This document shows, piece by piece, positions 33,712 to 43,414 of a stretch of DNA of 64,000 nucleotides. How positions within the stretch are numbered: the stretch's first letter is position 1; each line of letters begins with the position of its first letter. The notes under the pieces are model-generated. The model saw only the letters and a list, made by a program, of their open reading frames with translations, did not search any database and was not told the DNA's origin. Position numbers and translations under genes: made by a program. Source of the stretch: Deinococcus depolymerans (GTDB taxonomy: Bacteria; Deinococcota; Deinococci; Deinococcales; Deinococcaceae); the NCBI RefSeq assembly GCF_039522025.1, contig NZ_BAAADB010000007.1:105651-169650 (forward strand), written 5' to 3'.

Positions 33712-34673
33712 GCCTCACCGCCGGTGGTCACGCCGTGACGGGCCAGCCGGCCGCGCAGGTCGTCGTCCGCCGGGGGCCGCGCCCCGAACCGCGCGACGAC
33801 CCAGCCGCCCACCTGTACCGCCAGGTCCGCGGCGCGCACGGCGTCCCCGTGCGTGAGCCAGCCGGCCAGGAAGGCCCCGCCGAACGAGTCCCCGGCGCCC
33901 GTGGCGTCCACGGCGCGGTCCTGCGTGGCGGCGACCGCCACCCGCGCCTGACCGGGACCCTCGATCAGCACGCCGTCCTCGTCGAGCTTCATGACGATCA
34001 GGGCCCGCGGGTAGTGCGCGCGGAACCAGTCCATCGCGGCGTGCCGGTCCGCGTGACCGCTCATGGCGCGCGCCTCGTCGTCGTTCGGGAAGAACACGTC
34101 GAACGGCACGTCCTCCAGCACCCGCAGGAAGGTCTCGCGGCCCATCTGCTGGATCATCTGGAAACTGCCGGGGTCCAGGCTCAGGGTCGCGCCCGCGGCC
34201 TTGGCGACCTGCGCGGCGTGCAGCGCCGCCCCGCGCGGCGGGTCACGGAACAGACTCCAGGCGGTCAGGTGCAGGTGCCCCGCCCGGCGCAGCGTGTCCA
34301 GCGGCAGTTCGCCGGGCAGCAGTTCCCAGTCGGCGCCCTGGCCGGTCAGCATGGCCCGCTGGCCACGCCGGTCGATCAGGCCCAGGATCACGCCGGTCGG
34401 ATGCTCGGCGCTCAGGACGACGTCCGCGCCGACGCCCTCGGCCCGCAGTTCGGCGGTTGCCAGCTCACCGAAGCGGTCCTGGCCGATCTTCCCGGCGAAC
34501 CGCGCAGGATACCCGGCCCGGCTGGCCCACACCGCCAGGTTCGCGGCGCTGCCCCCGCCGGACAGTTCGATGCGGCCGGTGCTGTCGCCGCCCGGAAGCA
34601 GCATGGTGTCGGGTTTCGCCAGGACGTCCCAGGTCAGGTCACCCAGCGAAACAAGAGGGTTACGGTCAGTCAT
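33708..34673 (-). CDS. PfkB-family carbohydrate/nucleoside kinase
   Basis: 321 residues. Ribokinase-like fold: [28 protein letters not shown] (signature 1 region, sugar binding) and [17 protein letters not shown] (signature 2, anion hole and catalytic Asp). ATP-dependent phosphorylation of a sugar or nucleoside; sequence alone does not fix the substrate. Start ambiguity: ATG 34673 lies 10 nt after a TATGCT -10 box, while ATG 34688, inside that hexamer, has a strong GGGGAGG 4 nt upstream. I list 34673 because family homology begins there ([12 protein letters not shown]). Overlaps mltG by 4 bp. Confidence 0.85.
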   Translation of the reverse strand: MTDRNPLVSLGDLTWDVLAKPDTMLLPGGDSTGRIELSGGGSAANLAVWASRAGYPARFAGKIGQDRFGELATAELRAEGVGADVVLSAEHPTGVILGLIDRRGQRAMLTGQGADWELLPGELPLDTLRRAGHLHLTAWSLFRDPPRGAALHAAQVAKAAGATLSLDPGSFQMIQQMGRETFLRVLEDVPFDVFFPNDDEARAMSGHADRHAAMDWFRAHYPRALIVMKLDEDGVLIEGPGQARVAVAATQDRAVDATGAGDSFGGAFLAGWLTHGDAVRAADLAVQVGGWVVARFGARPPADDDLRGRLARHGVTTGGEA

Positions 34674-34763
34674 TCCAGCTGGAAGCATAGCGCCTCCCCT
34701 GACCCTCTTCGCTCCCGTCACGCCCCTTGAGGACCGGCGGTCGGAACAGGTAGCATACCCGGC

Positions 34764-35315
34764 GTGCTCCCGGACAAGTCACGCCTTATTCCCGGCTTCA
34801 TCCTGATGGCCGTGACCCTCGTCACGGTGGATCCGGCCAGGGCCGGCAGTTCCAAGAGCACCCGCGCGGCCTTCACGTACGTTCAGGGCGCCGCCACGCC
34901 CTTTCCGGCCAGCGCCGGCGAGCCGGTCCTGCTGACCCTGCAGGGCCGCCACCCGGAACGCCTCACGCTGCGGCAACTGCGGGCCCTGCCCGCCGTGCGC
35001 TACACCACCACGCAACCGCAACTGCAGGAGACCTTCGAGTACCAGGGCGTGCCGCTGCGGGACCTCGCCCGGCGCGGCCAGTTCGACGGGCAGGACATCC
35101 GCGTGACGGCCGACGACGGCTTCATCGCCATCATCCGCGCCAGCGACTACCAGCAGTTCCCGGTCATGCTCGCCTACCAGGCGAACGGCCGGCCCATCCC
35201 GGACCTGAAGAAGGGTCCGCTGACCATCGTGTTCCCCCCGGACCCCAACCGCTTTCCCGTCCGCACATACGGCAGCCAGTGGGCCTGGTACGTGACCAGC
35301 GTCGGCCCCCGCTGA
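34764..35315 (+). CDS. Secreted molybdopterin-oxidoreductase-like sensor partner
   Basis: 183 residues with an N-terminal signal segment (about 1-27). [48 protein letters not shown] and LTIVFPPD follow the pattern of truncated oxidoreductase-molybdopterin-domain proteins, which keep the fold but lack the cofactor cysteine; none is present here. Promoter: TTGAGG (34727-34732), 18-bp spacer, TAGCAT (34751-34756), 7 nt before the GTG start. It is followed after 4 bp by a sensor kinase gene; this pairing suggests the exported protein is the ligand-sensing part of the kinase system. Confidence 0.65.
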   Translation: MLPDKSRLIPGFILMAVTLVTVDPARAGSSKSTRAAFTYVQGAATPFPASAGEPVLLTLQGRHPERLTLRQLRALPAVRYTTTQPQLQETFEYQGVPLRDLARRGQFDGQDIRVTADDGFIAIIRASDYQQFPVMLAYQANGRPIPDLKKGPLTIVFPPDPNRFPVRTYGSQWAWYVTSVGPR

Positions 35316-35319
35316 TCCC

Positions 35320-36645
35320 GTGACCGCCCCCGAGCAGACCCACCCAACCCAGGGCAGTGCCCGCCGCCACCGCACGGAACGGCGGGTCCTGGGCTTCCTG
35401 CTGCGCCGCGAGGACCTTCTGCTGGCCCTGCTGCCCAGCCTGATCTCCATCATCCTGCTGATCGTGTCCTTCCTGCCCGCCTTCCGCATCCTGAACAACC
35501 CCGAAACCACCTGGACCGGCTACAACTACCAGGGCTTCCTGAACCGCGTGCAGCAGTACGCACGCGCCAGCAGCAACCCGCGCAGCACCCTGGCCGAACG
35601 CCAGAAGATCCGCCGCTGGATCCTCTCGGACATCCAGACCGCGCAGCGGCAACTCACCAACGGTCACCCCGACAGCCAGTTCGCTCAGCTGCGCGAACGT
35701 GAACGCGACGCCGGCGTTCACCTCGCGGACGTCGCGCCCCTCATCAGGAGCGGCCGCGCCGAGGACACCGAGCGGGCCGTCCGTATCGCCGAACAGCTGA
35801 ACGCCGCCGCGCACACCCACCTGAACGGCGTGCGCTTCCAGCTGGCACGCACCCTGCACTTCATGCGGATCACGATGCTCTTCACGGCGCTCCTGAGCGG
35901 CACGCTCGGCACCTGGCTGATCCTGCGCGCCCTGAACGCCGCGCGGCGGGAACAGGAGGCCCGCGAGGCCCGCGAGGCCCAGCACCGGCAGGCGCTCAGC
36001 ATGGCCACCCACGAACTCCGCCGCCCCCTGCAGGCCCTGCTGCTCTCCACCGACGCCCTGCGCGGCACCGAGAACCTCCGCGCCCGCGAGAAGATCCTGC
36101 GCCTGATCGAGGATCACGCCGCCCAGCTGGCCGTCCGCACCGACCTGGAACGCCTGGAACTGATGTACGTCAACATCGAACCCCGCCCCGAACGGACCGA
36201 CCTGGGCGGCCTGATCGCACGCCTCGAAACGGACCGCGTCCGCACGCGCCGCCCCGCCAGCCCCGTTCACGTGCAGACCGACCCCAACCACCTGCAACAG
36301 GTGCTGGAGAACCTGATCGAGAACGCCCAGCGGTACTCGGACGACGCCATCCTGGTCACACTCGACCCGGCCACCCCGGAACGCGGCCCCATGATCCGCG
36401 TGCTGGACAACGGCCCCGGCCTGAGCAGCGACCTGCTGGAACGCGTCTTCGAGGTCGGTTTCCGCAAACCCGGCAGCCCGCACCGCGACGGGCGGGGCCT
36501 GGGCCTGCCCATCGCGCGCCGCTACGCCACGGCCAACGGCGCGCAGCTCACCCTGCACTCCCCGGATGGGGGGGGCCTGGAAGCCCGCATCGTCTTCCCT
36601 GCCCCGCCGGACACCGTCCCGGAGGGCCCGCAGGTTCCCGCGTGA
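35320..36645 (+). CDS. Sensor histidine kinase
   Basis: 441 residues from GTG 35320. Two membrane helices (about 34-54 and 184-204) enclose a 130-residue extracytoplasmic helical domain. Then a coiled linker rich in REAREAQ, the dimerisation box MATHELRRPLQAL with phospho-acceptor His231, N-box ENLIENAQRYS, D-box VLDNGPGL, and G-box GRGLGLPIARRYA. Autophosphorylates on ATP binding and would signal to a response regulator, but none is encoded next to it. It lies 4 bp after the secreted molybdopterin-domain-like gene. Confidence 0.9.
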   Translation: MTAPEQTHPTQGSARRHRTERRVLGFLLRREDLLLALLPSLISIILLIVSFLPAFRILNNPETTWTGYNYQGFLNRVQQYARASSNPRSTLAERQKIRRWILSDIQTAQRQLTNGHPDSQFAQLRERERDAGVHLADVAPLIRSGRAEDTERAVRIAEQLNAAAHTHLNGVRFQLARTLHFMRITMLFTALLSGTLGTWLILRALNAARREQEAREAREAQHRQALSMATHELRRPLQALLLSTDALRGTENLRAREKILRLIEDHAAQLAVRTDLERLELMYVNIEPRPERTDLGGLIARLETDRVRTRRPASPVHVQTDPNHLQQVLENLIENAQRYSDDAILVTLDPATPERGPMIRVLDNGPGLSSDLLERVFEVGFRKPGSPHRDGRGLGLPIARRYATANGAQLTLHSPDGGGLEARIVFPAPPDTVPEGPQVPA

Positions 36646-36732
36646 CCCGGCCAGCTGCGACGCGGGCGGCGCGGACACGGTGCCTGCACGCGCCGCCCGG
36701 CGGGATCCGCCTTACACTGCCCCTGAGTCTCT

Positions 36733-38778
36733 ATGCCTGACGCCGATCACGCCGCCCTCGACCTGCCCTCCCTGCTGACGCTGCTGGAGCGGACGAAACT
36801 GGAGCCGCAGGAGGTCGCGAACATCGCCGCAGAGCGGCTGGAACAGGCCAGGGCGCAGGGCAATCAGCCGGCCGAGCAGCTCCTCCTGGTCACCCTGGGC
36901 AGGGCCAGCATTTACCTGGTCCAGCCCGCGCTGGCGCGGCTGCAGCTGGACGAAGCGCTGCAGCTGGCCGGCCCGGACGCCGAACAGCGTGCGCGGGCAC
37001 TGACGCACAAGCTGGACCTGTTCATCGTGCACGGCGAGACGGACACCCTGGACGGGGATTACGCGCAGCTGGTTCAGACCTTCGATGCGCTCTCGCACGT
37101 TGAGGAGAAGGTGTCCGCTTTGATCCTGATGGCCGGCGTTCAATTCTACCGTGAGGACATTCCGGCCGCACTCGATCTTTTCAAGCAAGTCGAGGCCATC
37201 TCGACCGAGCAGAATTATCAGACCGGAATTGGCAGGGCCACTTCTAATATAGGTTTCATTGAGTATCACAATGGGAATTACGCAGTCGCCCTCGCCCGTT
37301 ACAGGAAATGCCTAGCTGTACTGGGACCTCGACCGGAAGTAGAGGCCATGATTGCCCTGATCTTCAAAGCGTTAGGGCAACTGGAGCGGGCTCTGCCCAT
37401 CCACAAACGCCTTACAGAAAGTCTCTCACTCAATTCACTCAACGCGACCGAGATGATGATAGTGGCAAACTTTGCCGATACTCTCTACCGCGCCGGTCAG
37501 CATGAGGAGGCCATTGCAGTGATCGAGCGCTTCGGCCTGACCGACACGCCGGTGGAGCGGACACGCGCCGCCCTGCACGACACGCTGGGGCACTCGCACG
37601 CCGCGCTGGGCCGCCCGGTCGAGGCCCGCCGCTTCTTCACGTCCAGCATCGAGATCTACGACCGCCTGACCGAGGGCGAGGAGATCGCCTGGCCGATCCT
37701 GGGCCTCGCGGAACTGGAACTGGAACACGACCCGGCGCTGGCGCTCGCCCATGCCAGTCGGGCGCTGGCGCTGCTGGAACGGCCCAATTCAAACCGCTCG
37801 TACCGTTCGCGGGCGCTGCAAGTCCTGTCGAGAGTGCATGCCGCCTGCGGTGATTACCGGCAGGCGTACAGTTTTGCCGAGCAGCACCGCACCTTCCAGG
37901 CCGAGCTGGACCGGGAGGCCGAGCGGCAGCGTCTGGACGTGGCCCTGGCGGAACTGGAGTTCGAGCGTGCCCAGGCCATCGCGGATATACAACGGACGGC
38001 GCTGGGGCAGGCGCGCGGCGAGGTCGCGGCGCTGCACGCCCACCTGGAGGCGCGGGTGCAGCAGCGCACGCAGGAGCTGCAGGCGGCGAACGAGGAACTG
38101 AGCGCGTTCGCGTGGTCGCTCAGCCATTACCTGCGGACGCCCATGCAGCTGGTGATGGGGCACACGGAGTTGCTGGTGCGCGTACCGGAGGAAGAACGGG
38201 CCGTTCATGCGGACGCGGTCGCGCAGTCCATCGGGCGCATGTCGGAGATGCTCGACGGCCTGCTGCGTTACGCCGAACGGCACCTGAAACCGCTGGAGTC
38301 GCTGCCGGTCGCGCTGGCCGGCCTGATTCAGGAGGCCTGGACGGAACTGGCGCTGGGTGACCGGGTGCAGCTGGTGGTCAACCCCCTGCCGGTCGTGCGG
38401 GGTGACGCGGCGGCCCTGCGGCTGGTGTTCCGGAATCTGCTGGCGAACGCCGCGCAGCATTCCCGGGACCGGGAGGGAGCGCGGGTGGTGGTGCGGGCCA
38501 CGCTGGAGCAGGGCATGCACGTGATCGAGGTGCGCGACAACGGGGTGGGATTCGATCCGGAGGCGGCGCAGCGGCTGTTCCGGGTGTTCAGCCAGTTGCC
38601 GGCCGGGCAATCGTTCGAGGGGCTGGGGTTGGGCCTGGCGGACGTGTGGCGCGTGGTGATCGCACACGGCGGGCACGTGCGGACGGAGGGCAGGCCCGGG
38701 GAGGGCGCGTCGTTCTTCGTGTCCCTGCCGGCCACGCCCGAACTTGTGCTGGGTGCGCCGACCAGCGTCAGCGCCTGA
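36733..38778 (+). CDS. TPR-domain histidine kinase (cytoplasmic)
   Basis: 681 residues, no membrane helix. Residues 1-400 are helical TPR-like repeats (GRATSNIGFIEYHNGNYAVAL, LHDTLGHSHAALGRPVEAR), then a coiled coil (LEARVQQRTQELQAANEELSAF), H-box SLSHYLRTPMQ with His465, and an ATPase domain with FRNLLANAAQHS, VRDNGVGF and GLGLGLADVWRVV. The residue after the phospho-His is Tyr466 rather than the usual Asp/Glu, which may change phosphatase or kinase balance. A TACACT hexamer ends 14 nt before the ATG. Bases about 37130-37500, in the TPR part, are much less GC-rich than the rest. Confidence 0.85.
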   Translation: MPDADHAALDLPSLLTLLERTKLEPQEVANIAAERLEQARAQGNQPAEQLLLVTLGRASIYLVQPALARLQLDEALQLAGPDAEQRARALTHKLDLFIVHGETDTLDGDYAQLVQTFDALSHVEEKVSALILMAGVQFYREDIPAALDLFKQVEAISTEQNYQTGIGRATSNIGFIEYHNGNYAVALARYRKCLAVLGPRPEVEAMIALIFKALGQLERALPIHKRLTESLSLNSLNATEMMIVANFADTLYRAGQHEEAIAVIERFGLTDTPVERTRAALHDTLGHSHAALGRPVEARRFFTSSIEIYDRLTEGEEIAWPILGLAELELEHDPALALAHASRALALLERPNSNRSYRSRALQVLSRVHAACGDYRQAYSFAEQHRTFQAELDREAERQRLDVALAELEFERAQAIADIQRTALGQARGEVAALHAHLEARVQQRTQELQAANEELSAFAWSLSHYLRTPMQLVMGHTELLVRVPEEERAVHADAVAQSIGRMSEMLDGLLRYAERHLKPLESLPVALAGLIQEAWTELALGDRVQLVVNPLPVVRGDAAALRLVFRNLLANAAQHSRDREGARVVVRATLEQGMHVIEVRDNGVGFDPEAAQRLFRVFSQLPAGQSFEGLGLGLADVWRVVIAHGGHVRTEGRPGEGASFFVSLPATPELVLGAPTSVSA

Positions 38779-38798
38779 TCGCGGCGGGCCGGGACTGA

Positions 38799-38931
38799 TA
38801 CGGATTCCGATTGAACGGGCTTTGCAGCCCATTCAATACGAGCGAAGCGAGTGGGAGCTTGGCGGGTTCCGGACGTGGAGTCGGCAATCCGGTCAAGTTC
38901 CGGATTGTAGGCGAAACAAACGGAATCCGTA
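38799..38931 (-). repeat. MITE-like element, copy 10 (133 bp, reverse, short form)
   Basis: Starts TACGGATTCCG, ends GGAATCCGTA. TGA at 38796-38798 and 38932-38934. The right TGA is shared with copy 11. Confidence 0.93.
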
Positions 38932-38934
38932 TGA

Positions 38935-39078
38935 TACGGATTCCGCCTGTTTCGTTCACAACCCGGACCGGGTTGCCACCTCCATGTCCGTCCGCTTGAC
39001 GCCCACTCTGCGGGGCAGCTCTCCGCGTCGCTTCGCTCGGGTTGAACGGTTTCGGTGAACCTTTCAACCGGAGTGCGA
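38935..39078 (+). repeat. MITE-like element, copy 11 (144 bp, forward)
   Basis: Starts TACGGATTCCG; the right end CGGAGTGCGA is slightly decayed. TGA at 38932-38934 (shared with copy 10) and 39079-39081. Opposite orientation to copy 10, forming TGA-element-TGA-element-TGA. Confidence 0.9.
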
Positions 39079-39182
39079 TGATCCGGACCCGGGTGGACGT
39101 GGGCGCACCGCCCGAGTGGACGCCGCCTGAAGATGCGGGGCCTGAAGGTGCGCGCCCCGGGGTGGGGGTGGCATGCTGGGGC

Positions 39183-41216
39183 ATGTCGCGTTTCGTGTTG
39201 CTGTTCCTGCTGGCCGGGTCTGCCCTGGCTGCCGCTCCGGAAGCCCATGCGGGGCCGCCGGCCTTTCTGGTGCAGTTGACGTTGCTGCTGGGCGTGTCGG
39301 CGCTGGCGGCGTACCTGTCGTTCCGGTTGCGGCTGATTCCGATCATCGGGTTTCTGGTGGCGGGCGTGGTGGCGGGGCCGGGCGCGCTGGGGTTGATCCG
39401 GGATCAGGAGCTCATCTCGGCGGCGTCGGAGGTGGGTGTGATGCTGCTGCTGTTCACCATCGGGATCGAGTTCAGCCTGGAGCGGTTGTCGCGGATTGCG
39501 CGGCAGATCTTCGTGGGCGGCGGGTTGCAGGTGGGCCTGACGGTGCTGGTCGCGGCGGGCGCGTTGCTGCTGACCGGGGTGGCCGCGCCGGACGCGGTGT
39601 TCACGGGCTGCCTGATCGCGCTGTCGAGCACGGCGATCGTGATGCGCCTGCTGGGCGAGCGCGGCGAGACGAACGGCCCGGCCGGGCAGGTGAGTCTGGG
39701 CATCCTGATCTTCCAGGATCTGGCGGTGGTGCTGATGGTGCTGCTGATCCCGATGCTGGCCGGGCAGGGTGGGGGCGCAGCGGGCGTGGTGGCAGCGCTG
39801 GCGAAGGCGGGCGGGATCATCGCGTTCGTGCTGGTCGCGGCGCGTCGGCTCGTGCCGCCCGTCATGGAGGTCGTGGCGCGCACGTGCAGCAGCGAGATCT
39901 TCCTGCTGACGGTCGTGGCGCTGTGTTTCGGCACGGCGAGCCTGACGGCCGTGGCGGGCGTGAGCCTGGCGCTGGGGGCGTTCCTGGCGGGCCTGCTGGT
40001 CAGTGAGAGCCGGTACGGGGCGCAGGCGATGGGTGAGATCCTGCCGCTGCAGATTCTGTTCAGCGCGGCGTTCTTCCTGTCGGTGGGGTTGCAGCTGGAC
40101 CTGGGGTTCCTGCTGGGGCACCTGGGCGTGGTGCTGGGCGCGGCGGCGCTGATCGCGGCCCTGAAGGTGGGCGTGACTTTCCTGAGCGTGCGCCTGCTGG
40201 GCGAGTCCACGCGCACAGCGCTGCCCGTGTCGTTCCTGACGGCGCAGGTGGGTGAGTTCTCGTTCGTGCTGGCGGCGACCGGCACGGCGCTGGGCCTGAG
40301 TTTCGCGGGCATGGGCGCGCAGGGGAGCGGGGTGTTCATCGCGGCGACGGTGCTGCTGATGGCGTTCACGCCCGCCCTGAACGCCCTGGCGGACGCGCTG
40401 GGCCGCCGCCTGCCCGCCGCCTCTGGCCGCGCGTCGTCCGGGCCGGTGGCAGGAACGGAGGACAGCGGAACGCACGGCCTGCCGGTGGCGGGGCGGGTGG
40501 TGTTCGCCGGGTACGGCGCGCACGCCCGCCTCGCGGCCCGCGCCCTGAGCCGCGCGGGCGTGCCGTACAGCGTCATCACCCGCAACCCGGACGGGGCCAG
40601 TGAACTGGAGGGGCGGGGCGCACCGGTGCTGATCGCGGATTACACGCGGGCCGGGCTGCTGCGGGACCTGGAGATCGCCTCGGCCCGCGCGCTGGTGATC
40701 GTGGACGACGACACCGAGATGACGGAACGGACCGTCAGCGTGGTCCGCTCGGTCGCGCCGGACCTGCGGCTGATCACGCGCGCCACGTCCCCCGAGGGAT
40801 TCCAGGGGTTACAGAATCTGGGTGCACAGCACATCCTGAGCGCCCCGCGTGAGGTGGCGGCCGGGATTCTGGACCTGCTGACGCCGCCCGGGGTGACGCG
40901 CGCCGACATCACCCGCCACCTCGCGGAGCACCCGCCCGTGACCCTGAGTGCCACGCAACGCGCGCAGTGCGACCATGCCGGGCAGAACGCCGGGCCGGTC
41001 ACGCCGGAGGCGGACGTGTGCCTGGAGTGCGTGGCGGCGGGCGACACCTGGGTTCACCTGCGGGTGTGCATGACCTGCGGGCACGTGGGCTGCTGCGATT
41101 CCAGCCGGAACAGGCACGCCACCGCGCACGCCCGGCGCCAGGGCCACCCGGTCATCCGCAGCGCCGAGCCGGGCGAAACCTGGGCGTACTGCTACGAGCA
41201 CCAGTGGACGAAGTAG
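39183..41216 (+). CDS. KefB-type cation:proton antiporter with TrkA-N and UBP-type zinc finger
   Basis: 677 residues. A CPA2 antiporter core of 12-13 helices (about 30-425; GFLVAGVVAGPGALG, LLFTIGIEFSLERL, LALGAFLAGLLVSES), then a TrkA-N/RCK nucleotide-binding domain (VVFAGYGAHARLAARALSRAGV), as in KefB/KefC. The last 80 residues (about 596-677) are a UBP-type zinc finger: paired CxxC (CLEC, CMTC), then GHVGCCDSS, ARRQGHPV, and YCYEHQ. Such fingers bind ubiquitin C termini in eukaryotes; here the role is unknown, perhaps redox or ligand sensing for gating. ATG 39183 starts a hydrophobic signal-like helix. Confidence 0.88.
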   Translation: MSRFVLLFLLAGSALAAAPEAHAGPPAFLVQLTLLLGVSALAAYLSFRLRLIPIIGFLVAGVVAGPGALGLIRDQELISAASEVGVMLLLFTIGIEFSLERLSRIARQIFVGGGLQVGLTVLVAAGALLLTGVAAPDAVFTGCLIALSSTAIVMRLLGERGETNGPAGQVSLGILIFQDLAVVLMVLLIPMLAGQGGGAAGVVAALAKAGGIIAFVLVAARRLVPPVMEVVARTCSSEIFLLTVVALCFGTASLTAVAGVSLALGAFLAGLLVSESRYGAQAMGEILPLQILFSAAFFLSVGLQLDLGFLLGHLGVVLGAAALIAALKVGVTFLSVRLLGESTRTALPVSFLTAQVGEFSFVLAATGTALGLSFAGMGAQGSGVFIAATVLLMAFTPALNALADALGRRLPAASGRASSGPVAGTEDSGTHGLPVAGRVVFAGYGAHARLAARALSRAGVPYSVITRNPDGASELEGRGAPVLIADYTRAGLLRDLEIASARALVIVDDDTEMTERTVSVVRSVAPDLRLITRATSPEGFQGLQNLGAQHILSAPREVAAGILDLLTPPGVTRADITRHLAEHPPVTLSATQRAQCDHAGQNAGPVTPEADVCLECVAAGDTWVHLRVCMTCGHVGCCDSSRNRHATAHARRQGHPVIRSAEPGETWAYCYEHQWTK

Positions 41217-41273
41217 GGCAGAAACGGGGGCTGGTTGATGGTTGATAGAAGACCGACTCCCAGCCTCCCTCCC

Positions 41274-41924
41274 CTATTCCCCGCCCGGGACGGGTTGCAC
41301 CTGCAGGGCGCGCAGGGCCAGCAGCGTGGCGGTCACGTCGAGCAGGCCGCCCAGGCCGTACACGAGTTGCGTGCTGAGGTCCGGGTCGCCGCTGAAGCCG
41401 GGGATGGGCACGACGTTCAGGACGGCCATGCCGAGGCTCAGGGCGGCGGCGAGGTTCAGCCAGTCCATCAGTTTCCGGCGGGGCGCGGCGGCCAGCGGTT
41501 CGCTGCTGAGGCGTGCCAGCGTGCCGTACGTGGCGTTACTGGCGATGATCGCCGCGCCCCAGAGGGTCAGCAGGGCGCTCAGGGCGACCGGGTTCGCCTC
41601 GGGGGCCGCGCCGCCCAGCACGCTGAACAGCGTCAGGGCCCACAACGCGCCGCGCAGTGAGGTCAGCCACGGGAAGCTCAGGGTCAGGGAGCGCCAGACG
41701 CCGTCCGTGTCGGGGGTGGGGCGGGCGTTCAGGGTGCGGCCCAGCAGGGTGGTCCACCACGCCATGACCAGCGCGGCGAGCAGCGCCTCGGCGGCATTGA
41801 AGTACCGGCTGAGGTCCTGCGAGTGCCACGCCGAGAATGCCGCTGTGCCCAGCAGCGCCGCGACCTGCGCCCACAGGGCCGTCAGCGCTGCCGCGCGCCA
41901 GCGGGCCGGGGTCAGGCGGTTCAC
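41274..41924 (-). CDS. Uncharacterised membrane protein downstream of gatB
   Basis: 216 residues with about six hydrophobic segments (12-30, 43-62, 88-104, 110-130, 152-172, 184-206). No family recognised; no catalytic motifs. Its ATG overlaps the gatB stop codon by 4 bp, so it is translated from the same mRNA as the tRNA-amidotransferase subunit, yet nothing in the sequence links it to translation. Confidence 0.7.
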   Translation of the reverse strand: MNRLTPARWRAAALTALWAQVAALLGTAAFSAWHSQDLSRYFNAAEALLAALVMAWWTTLLGRTLNARPTPDTDGVWRSLTLSFPWLTSLRGALWALTLFSVLGGAAPEANPVALSALLTLWGAAIIASNATYGTLARLSSEPLAAAPRRKLMDWLNLAAALSLGMAVLNVVPIPGFSGDPDLSTQLVYGLGGLLDVTATLLALRALQVQPVPGGE

Positions 41925-43369
41925 AGGCCCAGCTTGGCGCTCAGGCGTTCGCGGACCACCTCGGGTTTGGCCTGGCCGCCCATGGCCTTCATGACCGGCC
42001 CGAACAGCGCGTTCATGGCCTTGGCGTTCCCCGCGCGGACCTTCTCGACGGTGGCGGGGTCGGCGGTCATGGCGGCGTCGATGGCAGCGTCGATGGCGGC
42101 GGTGTCGGTCACGACGCTCAGGCCGCGCTCCTGCACGAGGACGGCCGGGTCGTGGCCGGCCAGCACGTCGGGCAGCAGGTCCTTGGCGATCTTGCCGCTG
42201 ATGGTGCCGGCGTCGATCAGGCCCACCAGCGCGGCCAGATGCGCGGGCCGCAGGGGGCTGGCCTCCAGCGTCTCCTCACGCGCGGCCAGCAGGCCGGACA
42301 CGTCGCCCAGCAGCCAGTTCGCGAGTTTCTGCGCATCGGGTTTCTCGGCGTCCGGTCGGGGCTGCGTCTCCAGCGCCTCGTCGTAGAAGCGCGACAGCGG
42401 CACGCTGAGGCTCAGGGTCTGCGCGTCGGCCTCGCGCACGCCCGCCGCGCGGTAGCGGTCCAGTTTCTGCGCGGGCAGTTCGGGCATCCGCGCCCGCACG
42501 CGCGCGATCCATTCGGGCGTGATGTCCAGCGGGGGCAGGTCCGGCTCGGGGAAGTAGCGGTAGTCGGCCTCGCCTTCCTTGGTGCGCATCAGGAAGGTCT
42601 TCTGGCCGCCCTCGTCCCAGCCCAGCGTGTCCTGCGTGATACGCCCGCCGGCGTCCAGGATGCGGGCCTGCCGGGCCGTCTCGAACTCGATGGCGCGCGC
42701 CACGGAGCGGAACGAGTTGAGGTTCTTCACCTCGCACTTGGTGCCCCACGGCTCACCGGGCCGGTGCAGGCTGAGGTTCACGTCGCAGCGCATCTTGCCT
42801 TCCTCGGGCGTGGCGTCACTGACGCCCAGCGCCTGCGCGATGGCCTGCACGCTCTCCAGGAACGCGCGGGCCTGCTCGGCGCCTGTGATGTCGGCCTCGG
42901 TGACCATCTCCAGCAGGCTGGACCCGGCGCGGTTCAGGTCCAGCATGGAGTACGGCGCGTACGTGGGGTGCGTCAGTTTGCCCGCGTCGTCCTCCAGGTG
43001 CGCCCGCTTGATCCGCACGCGGCTCACCTCGCCGCCGGGCAGGGTCACGTCCAGGAAGCCGTCGCGGGCGATGGGCCGGTCGTACTGCGACAGCTGGAAG
43101 TTCTTCGGGGCGTCCGGGTAGAAGTAATTCTTGCGGTGAAACTGCGTGAAGCCGCTCACGTCGCAGTTCAGGCCCAGTCCGAACATCATGGCGAGTTCCA
43201 CTGCCTCGCGGTTCAGGGTGGGCAGCGTGCCCGGCAGGCCCAGCGTGAACGGGTCCGTGAACGTGTTCGGGTCCGCCCCGTGATACTCCTGCGGGCACGC
43301 GCTGAAGATCTTGGACCTTGTCTTCAGCTGCAGGTGAACTTCCAGACCGATAACCGCCACATACGACAT
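41921..43369 (-). CDS. gatB: Aspartyl/glutamyl-tRNA amidotransferase subunit B
   Basis: 482 residues. GatB activates the misacylated Glu-tRNA(Gln) or Asp-tRNA(Asn) side chain and transfers ammonia channelled from GatA. The N terminus [19 protein letters not shown] is the GatB signature, followed by the Zn/Mg catalytic cradle ([42 protein letters not shown]) and the C-terminal YqeY-like tail ([27 protein letters not shown]). One zinc-type Cys is seen in FSACP. A TATCCT -10 box (43382-43377) ends 7 nt before the ATG. gatA and gatC are not in this window. Confidence 0.96.
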   Translation of the reverse strand: MSYVAVIGLEVHLQLKTRSKIFSACPQEYHGADPNTFTDPFTLGLPGTLPTLNREAVELAMMFGLGLNCDVSGFTQFHRKNYFYPDAPKNFQLSQYDRPIARDGFLDVTLPGGEVSRVRIKRAHLEDDAGKLTHPTYAPYSMLDLNRAGSSLLEMVTEADITGAEQARAFLESVQAIAQALGVSDATPEEGKMRCDVNLSLHRPGEPWGTKCEVKNLNSFRSVARAIEFETARQARILDAGGRITQDTLGWDEGGQKTFLMRTKEGEADYRYFPEPDLPPLDITPEWIARVRARMPELPAQKLDRYRAAGVREADAQTLSLSVPLSRFYDEALETQPRPDAEKPDAQKLANWLLGDVSGLLAAREETLEASPLRPAHLAALVGLIDAGTISGKIAKDLLPDVLAGHDPAVLVQERGLSVVTDTAAIDAAIDAAMTADPATVEKVRAGNAKAMNALFGPVMKAMGGQAKPEVVRERLSAKLGL

Positions 43370-43414
43370 GCCACGCAGGATACCGCCGCGCCACCACGCC
43401 CGGTCCGGCGCGGG

